Positions 27,313-35,230 of a stretch of 64,000 nt of DNA are shown piece by piece. Under the pieces are notes generated by a model. The model was given only the letters and a program-made list of their open reading frames with translations, made no database searches and was not told where the DNA came from. How positions within the stretch are numbered: the first letter of the stretch is position 1; each line of letters starts with the position of its first letter. The DNA lies in the NCBI RefSeq assembly GCF_025370875.1, contig NZ_JAMXFD010000015.1, forward strand, positions 1 to 64,000, read 5' to 3'. This DNA is from Laspinema palackyanum D2c. GTDB taxonomy: Bacteria > Cyanobacteriota > Cyanobacteriia > Cyanobacteriales > Laspinemataceae. A program made the translations under genes and the position numbers.

Positions 27313-27600
27313 TTAACAAGTCTCTTCAAAAACTCCCACAGGTTGGACTAATAAGGTAATACAGTGAATGCCGACAATGCGAACAGGTTCTCCGGGTCCG
27401 ATGACAATTTCGCGATCGCACCGCGCGGGCCAATAACTACCTCTAAAATGGACTCTCCCAGTGATATAGGGGCCTCGAATGATCTCATCCACAATGCCAA
27501 TTTCTCCCGGTTTGCCGAGAGTATATTTTAAGTTGGGGTCTCGATATTCTTTGAGTAGGGAGGGATCGGGAGCAAACAGGCTGTTTAAAAAACGGAACAT
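27313..27600 (-). CDS. NfeD-like OB-fold protein
   Basis: The 95-aa protein resembles the C-terminal soluble OB-fold of NfeD proteins: GKPGEIGIVDE, then GRVHFRGSYWPARCDREIV, then PGEPVRIVGIHCITLLVQP. NfeD domains usually partner stomatin/prohibitin-type proteins in membrane protein quality control. Here there is neither the membrane portion nor a neighbouring stomatin gene, so this is a solitary soluble version. It may be co-transcribed with the small membrane protein gene upstream on the same strand, but 204 bases separate them. Confidence 0.75.
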   Translation of the reverse strand: MFRFLNSLFAPDPSLLKEYRDPNLKYTLGKPGEIGIVDEIIRGPYITGRVHFRGSYWPARCDREIVIGPGEPVRIVGIHCITLLVQPVGVFEETC

Positions 27601-27804
27601 GGGATCTCAGTTGAACGCGACAATCCCACCCTAAAAGGCTTGCTAATTTTTTGGGAATGCTCTGGTGTCACTCCCGGAATTGGTTGCTGGATCCGGATGT
27701 TTTGGGGCGATCGCATCCGGTTTAATCCCAAATCCGAGTCAACTCTTGGAGAGGGACTTGTGCATTTCCCCAACTGCCACATTGCACAGAAGGCGATCGC
27801 ACTC

Positions 27805-28011
27805 TTACTCCTCGACACATCCTTCAATATTACGGGCCGCTGCGCCGGACTGCTGAACAATCACGGGACAATCATCCCGAGTCTGCCAAAATCGATCCAG
27901 GGTGTAATGAAGGACGATGGACCAAAATAACACCACAAATGCCAGCAAACCCAACTGTTCAGGGGAGATAAACCGTCGTAGAGGTTCTGACTGTAGCTTC
28001 TTGTCGTCCAT
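27805..28011 (-). CDS. Small single-pass membrane protein
   Basis: A 68-aa protein with one clear membrane helix (LGLLAFVVLFWSIVLHYTL, residues ~20-38) and a soluble tail with two Cys (DDCP, EGCVEE). The start is well supported by AGGAGG seven bases before the ATG. I recognise no family. The - strand orientation matches the NfeD-like gene downstream. It is likely a real small protein of unknown role. Confidence 0.65.
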   Translation of the reverse strand: MDDKKLQSEPLRRFISPEQLGLLAFVVLFWSIVLHYTLDRFWQTRDDCPVIVQQSGAAARNIEGCVEE

Positions 28012-28395
28012 AATACCTCCTAGTTTGGGTCATCGGCGATCGCACTGCACCTGTTGGGTTCATTCCAGGAGAATAGAGCGCTCAATGGAAATCGAACGCT
28101 TGGGTGAAAAATTCCCCTATTCCATATTTTATGCTAATTTTCCAAATTTGCGGTCTAAAAATCCTCTCGTTCACCGACTAAAATTTAACGATTTTTTCGA
28201 TAGAATCCGCCCCGGTTTAGGGGATGGCTTCAGGGTTTAAATCCTAGAATGGATGAGGCGTTGACGGTACAGAGCATGGCATGAAACCGAATCGATTCGA
28301 CCGGATGGGAACCCGTTGGTCAAATCAGTCCCCGAATAACAGAGTATAAAATAACCTGAAGCGTTCCCTATTTTCCCATTTTCATCAGACTACCA
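28012..28395. other. Spacer
   Basis: About 380 bases of lower GC content. A 107-codon frame on + (27917-28240) runs antisense through the small membrane protein gene and looks spurious. No RNA gene is recognised. Confidence 0.35.
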
Positions 28396-28614
28396 TCACT
28401 GCACCTGATTGTGCAGGGAAGATGTTTTTAATGACGAGACTAATCCCGCATTAGAAACATCTTCCCCGGTCATGTGGGGAAGTCGCTTACTTTGCCCCTT
28501 AAGTTGACTGAAAATCTGGGACCAATTTAACGTTATCACTCTAGGTAATAATACACAAAATGTTACGTTAAATAAGGTCAAAAGCATAAATTCAAACCAG
28601 TTTGATAGCACCAT
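28396..28614 (-). CDS. Small membrane protein, uncertain
   Basis: A 72-aa reading frame. Residues ~5-30 are hydrophobic (FEFMLLTLFNVTFCVLLPRV) and could span the membrane. A CAGGAGAG ribosome site lies shortly before the ATG. The C-terminal third, however, is encoded by a strong inverted repeat (28416-28466), so the C-terminal sequence may be fortuitous or acquired from a palindromic element. No family is recognised. Confidence 0.4.
   Translation of the reverse strand: MVLSNWFEFMLLTLFNVTFCVLLPRVITLNWSQIFSQLKGQSKRLPHMTGEDVSNAGLVSSLKTSSLHNQVQ
28416..28482. repeat. Nested inverted repeats
   Basis: An 18-base arm (28416-28433, GGGAAGATGTTT then TTAATG) pairs with 28449-28466 with one mismatch. 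A second hairpin overlaps it: CTTCCCC (28461-28467) with GGGGAAG (28476-28482). The cluster lies inside the 3' end of a small - strand ORF. It may be a terminator or a mobile palindrome. Confidence 0.8.
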
Positions 28615-29070
28615 AAAACTCTCCTGACTAAGGCTGATGAGATAGTGAGCTTAATTATAAACCCTAGCTTAGGTGAAACGACGAAATTTGAGCACTTGCA
28701 GTAATTGGAATTTCTTGTAGTTTCTATAAAAGATTCTCAAGATAAGATTGATTACGGACGAAATTTTCTTCCAGAGTAAGTTTCTATACAGAGCAATCGT
28801 TTCAGGGTTTTGATGATTTTTTGGACATCTTGGGTTATAATCTAAATTGGTAGTCCCGTGCCTCCTCCCCTGATGTCGGAATCGGAGTGGAGAGGGAAAA
28901 GTGCAGTCTGTCTAACTCCTTATAAAACTTTTCAAATTAAGTATAAACAACCAGGGTTTTTTCTGGCCTCTACTCCCCTAGAATAGTGAGGAATCGCTCA
29001 AAGATTAGGGTTTTCCAAGGAATGGCACAGTGAAGGGGAGTGAGTGTCGGGAAGCCAAATGGAAAACCCA
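28615..29070. other. AT-rich spacer
   Basis: About 450 bases, AT-rich, with no HIP1 octamer and no supported gene. The right part is a spacer downstream of the copper storage gene. Confidence 0.35.
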
Positions 29071-29122
29071 TCCAAAATACACAGCAAGGTCTGCGTAAAT
29101 CTGTCTTGCTGTGTATTTTGGA
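29071..29122 (-). terminator. Perfect 18-bp hairpin after the copper storage gene
   Basis: The arms 29071-29088 and 29105-29122 are perfectly complementary over 18 bases (TCCAAAATACACAGCAAG and its complement) around a 16-base loop. It begins 20 bases after the stop codon of the Csp-type gene. No long T-run follows on the - strand, so it could be an RNA-stabilising hairpin as well as a terminator. Confidence 0.65.
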
Positions 29123-29142
29123 TTATTATAAAGAGAGGGCTA

Positions 29143-29472
29143 TTATCGACCGGCGGCAACGCTGGAAATCTTCTTGAGTAGTTCCAGGGACTGACGACAG
29201 GCTTCGGCACACTTTTTACAATGTGCGTCGTCATGGCTTGCACATTCTTTCGCACAAGCTTCGCAGATATCGATGCAGGCGCGAGAGACTTGTTCAACGA
29301 AGTTAGAACCTCGACTCATAAAACCGGCAAGGGTCCAGCACATTTGAGAGCAATCTCGGCATAAGCGCGCGCAATCAGGCATATCGCCAATACATTCGTC
29401 GGCACAATGCTCGCACTGAATAGCACAATTAACGATCGCATCTATAGTGGATTGATTAATTTGATGAGGCAT
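29143..29472 (-). CDS. Csp-type four-helix-bundle copper storage protein
   Basis: The 109-aa protein has fifteen Cys, mostly spaced as CxxxC or CxxC along amphipathic helices (NCAIQCEHCADEC, CARLCRDCSQMC, CIDICEACAKEC, HCKKCAEAC). This is the pattern of the Csp/DUF326 four-helix bundle that stores many Cu(I) ions in its core. There is no signal peptide, so it should be a cytosolic Csp3-like form. It is divergent from the rppA/rppB-like pair across a 366-base spacer that holds a TTTCAT direct repeat, which links it to the metal-efflux locus. Confidence 0.88.
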   Translation of the reverse strand: MPHQINQSTIDAIVNCAIQCEHCADECIGDMPDCARLCRDCSQMCWTLAGFMSRGSNFVEQVSRACIDICEACAKECASHDDAHCKKCAEACRQSLELLKKISSVAAGR

Positions 29473-29589
29473 GAAAATTTTCCTCCTTTGTTTCCGATGA
29501 AGTTCTAGCCTCTACATTAATCGTTGCAGGATGGCCTGATCATCTATCTAAAGTGTGAAGTACATTGTATTTCTTTTGCAGGAGGGGAA

Positions 29590-29606
29590 TTTCATTTCAG
29601 TTTCAT
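29590..29606 (+). promoter_or_regulatory. TTTCAT-N5-TTTCAT direct repeat, site 1 (csp/rppA spacer)
   Basis: TTTCAT at 29590 and at 29601, 11 bases apart, so both half-sites fall on one face of the helix. This is typical for OmpR-type regulators. It lies between the Csp-type gene (118 bases away) and rppA (233 bases). The same 11-base-period repeat recurs before the pump adaptor and pump genes. Confidence 0.65.
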
Positions 29607-29838
29607 TTTTATATGATAATCTCAAATATTGTTGTTTTTATCCGGCAAAACCAAAATAAAAATTAGATGTTTTAACTTGTATTTGTTGATAAAAATTAAA
29701 ATAAAAACTTATTTTTTAAAAACTAGAAGGCGGTTATCTATCAATGGTTAGGCCAAGAAAAATGAAAAATAAGCCTTGCAGAACGGGAATTTCCTGCTTT
29801 ATAGTATCATGGACAGGGAGAGATAAGGGTTGGTAAAT

Positions 29839-30549
29839 ATGAAGGTACTCTTAGTAGAAGATGAACCCGATTTAGGGGCAGCGATTAAACGGACCCTAGA
29901 GCGGGAAGCTTATGTGGTAGACTGGGCCAAGGATGGCACCGAGGGTTATGAGTATATTGAGAGTTATCGCTTGCAACCCGTAGAAACACCCTATACCCTG
30001 GCGATATTTGATTGGTTGTTACCGGCATTATCGGGGATAGAATTGTGTAAGCGCCTGCGGGCTTCGGGCAGTGCTTTACCTGTGCTAATGCTGACCGCAA
30101 AAGATAGCATGGAAGATAAAGTGGCTGGGTTAGATGCCGGGGCGGATGATTATTTAGTTAAACCCTTTGGGATGGCGGAATTATTGGCAAGATTGAGGGC
30201 ATTACAGCGGCGATCGCCTCAATTGCAACCCCAGCAGATACAGGTGGGAAATCTGACTCTCGATTATGGGACTCGTACCCTCTATTGTAATCAGGAAACC
30301 GGGGAATCTGTGGCTATTGCAATGACCAATAAAGAGTTTCAGTTATTAGAATATTTGATGCGTCATCCCCAGCAAATTATTACCCGCGATCGCATCTTGG
30401 ATCGGCTGTGGGAATTGGGGTCAGAACCCGGAAGCAATGTAGTCGCTGCCCAAATGCGCCTGCTGCGTCGCAAACTCGCCGAACAGGGTTACGATCGCCT
30501 CATAGAAACGGTTTATGGATTGGGATATCGCTTCAAAACTGAAGAATAA
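29839..30549 (+). CDS. rppA: OmpR-family response regulator, RppA/NrsR-like
   Basis: Receiver domain with the acidic pocket (VEDEP, residues 6-10), the phospho-acceptor Asp near residue 58 (IFDWLLPALSG) and Lys in DDYLVKPF. A C-terminal winged-helix DNA-binding domain follows (TNKEFQLLEYLMRHPQQIIT; ETVYGLGYRFK). The short insertion before the phospho-Asp strand (ESYRLQPVETPYT) matches cyanobacterial RppA/NrsR-type regulators, as does the partner kinase. The ATG at 29839 gives the canonical MKVLLVEDEP; a TTG nine bases upstream is also open. The gene is 22 bases before the sensor gene, in one operon. Related pairs control nickel and redox responses; here the neighbours suggest a heavy metal, probably copper or nickel. 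Confidence 0.85.
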   Translation: MKVLLVEDEPDLGAAIKRTLEREAYVVDWAKDGTEGYEYIESYRLQPVETPYTLAIFDWLLPALSGIELCKRLRASGSALPVLMLTAKDSMEDKVAGLDAGADDYLVKPFGMAELLARLRALQRRSPQLQPQQIQVGNLTLDYGTRTLYCNQETGESVAIAMTNKEFQLLEYLMRHPQQIITRDRILDRLWELGSEPGSNVVAAQMRLLRRKLAEQGYDRLIETVYGLGYRFKTEE

Positions 30550-30571
30550 ACCAACCGGGGAGTAAAACAGC

Positions 30572-31918
30572 ATGAATCACAATCAACTTTTTCGACAAAC
30601 TCGCTTACAACTGACTTGTTGGTATGCTGGAGTCATGGGGGTGATTTTGGGATTATGTGGGTGGGGAATGTATGAGGCGATCGCCCATGCCCATTGGATG
30701 ACCCTTGATCGCGAATTAGAATCCGTTGCGGGAACTCTCCATGATAGTTTGGAACCTGTATTGCAAGAACCGGCACAATTAGAACCAGAAGTGGGCCGAT
30801 TATTGCCGGATTTATGCACTCAAAATGAGCAGTGTTGGAATAGAAAATTTAATCCCGAACGACACGCGATCGGGGCGCTTCATCAAGGGTATTATTACGT
30901 CCGATTACTGGATTTAACCGGCAATTTAATCGCCGTAGCCGGAGTCAGTTCCGATGGATTACCCGAGATAGAAAGTGCAGAAACATGGCACACCCTCACT
31001 GATAGCCAAGGGACTCGATTTCATCAAATTTCTGTAGTCTTACATACGGAAGATGGCGGAGATTGGGGCAGTCTGCAAGTTGGGAGAAGTTTGAAAGAAT
31101 TTGATGACTATTTAGGGGCAGTTAAAGTGATGATGTTAATCGGATTGCCCATTGCTTTGTTAGGGGTGGGCGCTGCCAGTTGGGGATTGGCGGGAGTTGC
31201 CATGCAGCCGATTTATCAGTCTTATCATCAAATACAACAATTTACCGCCGATGCGGCCCATGAATTGCGAACGCCCTTAGCAGCAATTCGAGCCACGGTC
31301 GAATCAAATTTAAGAGTGGACAGCCCTAATTTTGAGGACATTATGGACACCTTAAAAACCGTTGATCGCCAAAATTTGCGCCTCTCTCAAATCGTGAATG
31401 ATTTGTTATTATTATCCCGAATGGACCAACAAGAACGGCCCGTGAAATCCTCTCCTTGCTGTCTCAAGGATGTGATTAGCGATGTGGAAGAAGAAATCGC
31501 AGCCTTGGCGATCGCCTCGGAAGTCAAGCTCACTACCGAGGTTCGAGTCCAGCAAGCAGTTTGGGTGAAAGGGAATGAAGAAGAACTCTATCGACTCCTG
31601 TTTAATTTAGTCAGTAACGGCATTCATTATACTCCGGCAGGAGGTGAAGTTACTCTAATTTTAGATGCCAGCGATCGCCATGCGATTATTCAAGTCAAAG
31701 ATACAGGAATTGGAATTCATCCTCAAGATTTAACCCGAATTTTTGACCGTTTTTATCGGGTTAATAGTGACCGCGCCCGCCATACAGGAGGTTCGGGTTT
31801 GGGACTCGCTATTGCTAAGGCGATCGCCAAAACCCATCACGGCAATATCCAGGTGCAAAGCGAATTAAGTCAAGGGAGTTTATTTACCGTGCGACTGCCC
31901 ATTTTAGAATCAGTATAG
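30572..31918 (+). CDS. rppB: Membrane sensor histidine kinase, RppB/NrsS-like
   Basis: The 448-aa kinase has an N-terminal membrane helix (~15-35), a periplasmic sensor domain (~36-183) and a second helix (~185-208). HisKA follows with His230 in AAHELRTPLAAIR, then an HATPase_c domain (NLVSNGIHYTP, DTGIGI, GGSGLGLAIAKAI). The N-terminal sequence (QLTCWYAGVMGVILGLCGWG; HWMTLDRELESVAGTLHDSL) resembles RppB/NrsS of other cyanobacteria. The sensor domain contains Cys and His residues (LCTQNEQCW, RHAIGALHQG) that could bind metal. It should phosphorylate the adjacent regulator. The ligand is not certain. Confidence 0.85.
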   Translation: MNHNQLFRQTRLQLTCWYAGVMGVILGLCGWGMYEAIAHAHWMTLDRELESVAGTLHDSLEPVLQEPAQLEPEVGRLLPDLCTQNEQCWNRKFNPERHAIGALHQGYYYVRLLDLTGNLIAVAGVSSDGLPEIESAETWHTLTDSQGTRFHQISVVLHTEDGGDWGSLQVGRSLKEFDDYLGAVKVMMLIGLPIALLGVGAASWGLAGVAMQPIYQSYHQIQQFTADAAHELRTPLAAIRATVESNLRVDSPNFEDIMDTLKTVDRQNLRLSQIVNDLLLLSRMDQQERPVKSSPCCLKDVISDVEEEIAALAIASEVKLTTEVRVQQAVWVKGNEEELYRLLFNLVSNGIHYTPAGGEVTLILDASDRHAIIQVKDTGIGIHPQDLTRIFDRFYRVNSDRARHTGGSGLGLAIAKAIAKTHHGNIQVQSELSQGSLFTVRLPILESV

Positions 31919-32039
31919 CCGTAACCCGGGACAAAAAACCTGGTTTCTTGACCAGAAGAGTTGCTACCGTTGCCGAGAATTATTGAAAGAACCCGGGTTT
32001 CTAACCTTTCTTGTACCGACGCCCTAAAATTAAATTCAA

Positions 32040-32056
32040 TTTCATCCTTATTTCAT
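32040..32056 (+). promoter_or_regulatory. TTTCAT-N5-TTTCAT direct repeat, site 2 (before the fusion-protein gene)
   Basis: TTTCAT at 32040 and 32051, 11 bases apart, 60 bases before the ATG of the membrane fusion protein gene. The sequence after it (CCATGTCA) is also shared with site 3 (TTCATGTCA). It is the predicted binding site of the RppA-like regulator. Confidence 0.7.
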
Positions 32057-32115
32057 TTTCCCATGTCAAACTCGGCGGTGAGGTTTGATTCACCCTTACG
32101 AGATCCAGACTAATC

Positions 32116-34260
32116 ATGCGATCGCCTAATTACTCTAACCTAACCCCGACCTTACTGGCTGCTATCCTGCTCGTGATGACGCCTGCGGCAGTTTTAGCGC
32201 ATCCTGGACATGGAAATGAGTTTGAAGGGGGTGGGGATGCCAGTCACGCACCGACGGGGGGAATTGAAGTTGATTCTCAAACCCTTGAACGCATGGGAAT
32301 TATCGTTGAACCCGTGCAACAAGCGGTGATGGAAGCGGGAATCAAAGTCACGGGACAAATTGAAACATTACCCAATGAAACCGTCGAGGTAACTGCACCG
32401 ATCGCCGGTAAAATTATTCAATTATTAGTGGAACCAGGAGATGCAGTTCAAGAGGGAGATGCTGTGGCAATTTTGTCCAGCCCAGAATTAGCAGCCTTGC
32501 GAGTCGATGCACTCCAAAAACAGGCAGAAGCCGAATCTAATTTCAAGCAATCTGAGGCAAATTGGCAATTAGCTCAACAAAATTATCAACGGCAAGTGAC
32601 CATTGCTGATGCAGAAATTGCCCAAGCGGAACAGCAAGTGGCAACGGCTCAATCTCGCTATGAACGGGACCGGAATTTGGTCGAGGAACGAGGGGTATTA
32701 ACCGCCGCCGAAGAAGGGTATCGCCGCCAAGTGGAATTAGCGGAATCAGAAATTGCCGCAGCGCAGAAACAAGTAGAAATTGCTCAGTCTCGCTATGAAC
32801 GCGATCGGCAGTTAGTCGAGGAAGGCGGAGTGCTATCCGTTGCCCGAGAAAACTATCAGCGTCAAATGGAACTGGCAGAAGCCGAAATTTCCCAAGCCGA
32901 AACGGAATTAGTCGTTGCTCAGGAACGCTTTGAACGGGATCAGGAATTAGTCGAACAAGGGGCAATTCCGCGCCGTCAAATGCTGGATTCTGAAGCCCAG
33001 TTTGCAGCAGCAAAAGCCGCCGTGAAACGCGCACAAAGTCGGTTAGGGCAACTACAAGCGGAATCTGAAGTGAAACGGGCCGAAATTGATTTACCGTTAA
33101 GAGACTTGCGGGAATCAGAAGAATTATTAGCGCGATCGCAAAGTGAATTAGCCCGCGCTCAAAGCCGCTTAGGACAACTGGAAGCCCAAGCCGAGGTGAA
33201 ACGGGCTGAAGTAGATTTACCGTTAAGAGATTTGCGGGAATCGGAAGATTTATTAGCTCAAGCCAAAGGGCAACTGACTCGGGCGAGAAGTCGCCAAGGG
33301 GTGATTGCAGCAGAAGCCGAATTAAAACGCGCTGATGCCGAATTACAAGGGGCAAAATCTCAATTAAATTTAAGCGATCGCACCTATCAAACTCGGTTAA
33401 AGCAGTTAAATATTACCCCGGATGAACAGGGAACCGTGACGATAAATTCTCCGATTACTGGCGTAGTCGCGCACCGAGATATCACCCCGGGTCAATCGGT
33501 AGATGCAGCCGGAACGACTTTAATGAAAATTCAAAATCAGGTGCGAGTGGGTGCCATAGCAAATTTGTATGAAAAAGATTTACAACAAGTCAAAATCGGC
33601 CAAAAAGTCAATATCAAAGTAGCGAGTTTTCCCAATCGCATTTTTACCGGCAGAATTAATTATATTGCCCCCGATGTCCAAGGAGAAACCCGAGTGATTC
33701 CCGTGAGGGCAGAAGTCGATAATGTCGGAGGAGAATTAAAACCGGGGATGTTTGCTGAGTTAGAAATTGCTACGGATAGAACCAGCGAAGGGGTGACCAG
33801 TATTCCCGAAAGTGCCATTGTAGAGGTTAATAATTTGCCGGTGGTTTATGTCCAAAATGGGCAGCAATTTCAGGCGGTTGAGGTGAAACTTGGACCACAA
33901 TTTGGAGAGCGAATTGAGGTCAAAGGGGGATTATTTGCAGGCGATCGCATTGTTACCGAAGGGGCGATGCAACTCTACGCCCAATCCCTCCGAGGTGGCA
34001 GTCATAGCAGCAATGAACACCCGGAAGAAACCGAGGGAAACCAGGTGAATGCGGCAGGGTTCATGCAGTGGGTATGGCTACCTCTAGCAGGGGCGATCGC
34101 AGGGGTGGCATTTTGGTTAGGACGGCGCAGTAAACCGCTAAATAAATCAACCGCGCCCTATCCGACTTTTTCCTCAGAAAAAGGTGAATTTTCTGAAACA
34201 GCTAGGGGTGAATTTTGTGAATTGCCCGTTTTAGTCAACAATCATCATCATCAGGAGTAA
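32116..34260 (+). CDS. Membrane fusion protein of an RND heavy-metal efflux system, with very long coiled coil
   Basis: An HlyD/CusB/CzcB-type periplasmic adaptor that bridges the inner-membrane RND pump and an outer-membrane channel. A signal peptide (LLAAILLVMTPAAVLA) is followed by a metal-binding-like HPGHGNEFEGG...SHAP segment. Then come a lipoyl half-motif (APIAGKIIQLLVEPGDAV), a long alpha-hairpin, the second half (INSPITGVVAHRDITPGQSV) and beta-barrel and membrane-proximal domains (GELKPGMFAELEI). It is 714 aa, much longer than a usual CusB (about 400-500). The extra length is in the hairpin, where a 45-aa unit is repeated on one arm and a 42-aa unit on the other. Unusually, a membrane helix follows (WLPLAGAIAGVAFWLG), and the C-terminus ends NNHHHQE. 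Confidence 0.9.
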   Translation: MRSPNYSNLTPTLLAAILLVMTPAAVLAHPGHGNEFEGGGDASHAPTGGIEVDSQTLERMGIIVEPVQQAVMEAGIKVTGQIETLPNETVEVTAPIAGKIIQLLVEPGDAVQEGDAVAILSSPELAALRVDALQKQAEAESNFKQSEANWQLAQQNYQRQVTIADAEIAQAEQQVATAQSRYERDRNLVEERGVLTAAEEGYRRQVELAESEIAAAQKQVEIAQSRYERDRQLVEEGGVLSVARENYQRQMELAEAEISQAETELVVAQERFERDQELVEQGAIPRRQMLDSEAQFAAAKAAVKRAQSRLGQLQAESEVKRAEIDLPLRDLRESEELLARSQSELARAQSRLGQLEAQAEVKRAEVDLPLRDLRESEDLLAQAKGQLTRARSRQGVIAAEAELKRADAELQGAKSQLNLSDRTYQTRLKQLNITPDEQGTVTINSPITGVVAHRDITPGQSVDAAGTTLMKIQNQVRVGAIANLYEKDLQQVKIGQKVNIKVASFPNRIFTGRINYIAPDVQGETRVIPVRAEVDNVGGELKPGMFAELEIATDRTSEGVTSIPESAIVEVNNLPVVYVQNGQQFQAVEVKLGPQFGERIEVKGGLFAGDRIVTEGAMQLYAQSLRGGSHSSNEHPEETEGNQVNAAGFMQWVWLPLAGAIAGVAFWLGRRSKPLNKSTAPYPTFSSEKGEFSETARGEFCELPVLVNNHHHQE

Positions 34261-34356
34261 ATTCCCCGGCGATCGCCCTGCTAACTAACGCCCCTCTTGA
34301 CCTCCAGATACTCGATTAAGAAAGGGTTCAGTGAGGTCTAGTTTATTCAACTCTCT

Positions 34357-34803
34357 CTACATCGAACCAAAGCGAATTTTCCCCTCAGCGAAAGAAATGA
34401 CCCCATGACACTGTTCTAGGAAGTCCATTCCCAGAATACCCCTCCACTGACTACGCTTCGGTGGGTCTAAAGCCAGGACGGGGAAATTTGGTTTTGTATG
34501 GTATTGATATCTCAACCAGGGAACTTGAAACACCGGAATTCTATTTTCGATGCCACTACCCGTAAGGATGGGAACATACTTGATAGGATTAGAGAGATCG
34601 CACCCGACCGTTTCAAGTATCTTGGGAGATAATGAGGTAAAAGTTGCTCCACAATCTACCAATAAAGGTGCTGTGACAGAGGTTCCTCCTCTCCGGTTAA
34701 CACTTACTTTGACTCTAATCAAGAGGTAATTAACTTTCCAGTTCGGGTTGATTAAGCCTGGATAGGGTAGGCGCTCTAACTGATAAACTAGATCATTACT
34801 CAC
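34357..34803 (-). CDS. Retropepsin-like aspartic protease (clan AA)
   Basis: The 148-aa protein has the fold signature of single-domain retropepsins: LLVDCGATFTSLSPKI, with the catalytic Asp, and GILGMDFLEQCHGVISF, with the hydrophobic-hydrophobic-Gly motif before the C-terminal strand. The usual catalytic triplet D-T/S-G is replaced by D-C-G, which is unusual. Such proteins act as homodimers. The gene overlaps by four bases the end of the 102-aa gene upstream, so the two form an operon. That operon lies on the opposite strand between the efflux adaptor and pump genes. The substrate is unknown. Confidence 0.75.
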   Translation of the reverse strand: MSNDLVYQLERLPYPGLINPNWKVNYLLIRVKVSVNRRGGTSVTAPLLVDCGATFTSLSPKILETVGCDLSNPIKYVPILTGSGIENRIPVFQVPWLRYQYHTKPNFPVLALDPPKRSQWRGILGMDFLEQCHGVISFAEGKIRFGSM

Positions 34804-35108
34804 ATCATCACCCCTGCATGATCGGGAATAAATGGTCCTGTATATTCGATCGCCAGAGGTTGGTTTCGGAATTCAAGGAGGCGATTCTCAATCTCATCAC
34901 AATCCGGGGAATGCGCTAACAGTTCCCCGGATTGTACCGACTGATCGCGATTGAGCCTTTTGTAGGCAATCAACACCCACTCTTGGGGGTAACGGCGTTT
35001 AATCTCTTCCATGCTTAACAGTTCCCCACCCCCCTCTGTTTTGGCATTCGTCGGGGATGAGATATCCGGATCACTGGCATTAACTGCTGCTTTTATGGGG
35101 TTTTCCAT
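34800..35108 (-). CDS. Hypothetical partner of the retropepsin-like protease
   Basis: A 102-aa soluble protein. The conserved-looking region is SMEEIKRRYPQEWVLIAYKR followed by SGELLAHSPDCDEIENRLLE, with a hydrophilic, low-complexity N-terminus. Its TGA overlaps the ATG of the retropepsin gene (ATGA), indicating translational coupling. I know no named domain for it. An accessory or substrate role for the protease is inference from the coupling only. Confidence 0.7.
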   Translation of the reverse strand: MENPIKAAVNASDPDISSPTNAKTEGGGELLSMEEIKRRYPQEWVLIAYKRLNRDQSVQSGELLAHSPDCDEIENRLLEFRNQPLAIEYTGPFIPDHAGVMM

Positions 35109-35156
35109 TGTTGTTACTGCTCCCGGTTGAGTTATAATTTCCCTATTTTAGCAAAA

Positions 35157-35181
35157 TTTCATCGTGATTTCATCTTTTCAT
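35157..35181 (+). promoter_or_regulatory. TTTCAT direct repeats, site 3 (before the RND pump gene)
   Basis: TTTCAT occurs at 35157, 35168 (11 bases on) and again at 35176. The first pair has the same period as sites 1 and 2. The site is about 58 bases before the pump ATG, almost the distance at site 2. Sites 2 and 3 also share CATGTCA just downstream. This supports common regulation of adaptor and pump although another operon separates them. Confidence 0.7.
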
Positions 35182-35230
35182 GTCACCCTGAAATTACAGC
35201 CAAACTCTTAACTCCCCCCCTTCCTAATCC

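Noticed and set aside
32543-33355. A 270-codon frame antisense to the membrane fusion protein gene
   Set aside because: Its Leu/Pro/Arg-rich repeats mirror the coiled-coil repeats on the + strand, and no family features are seen.
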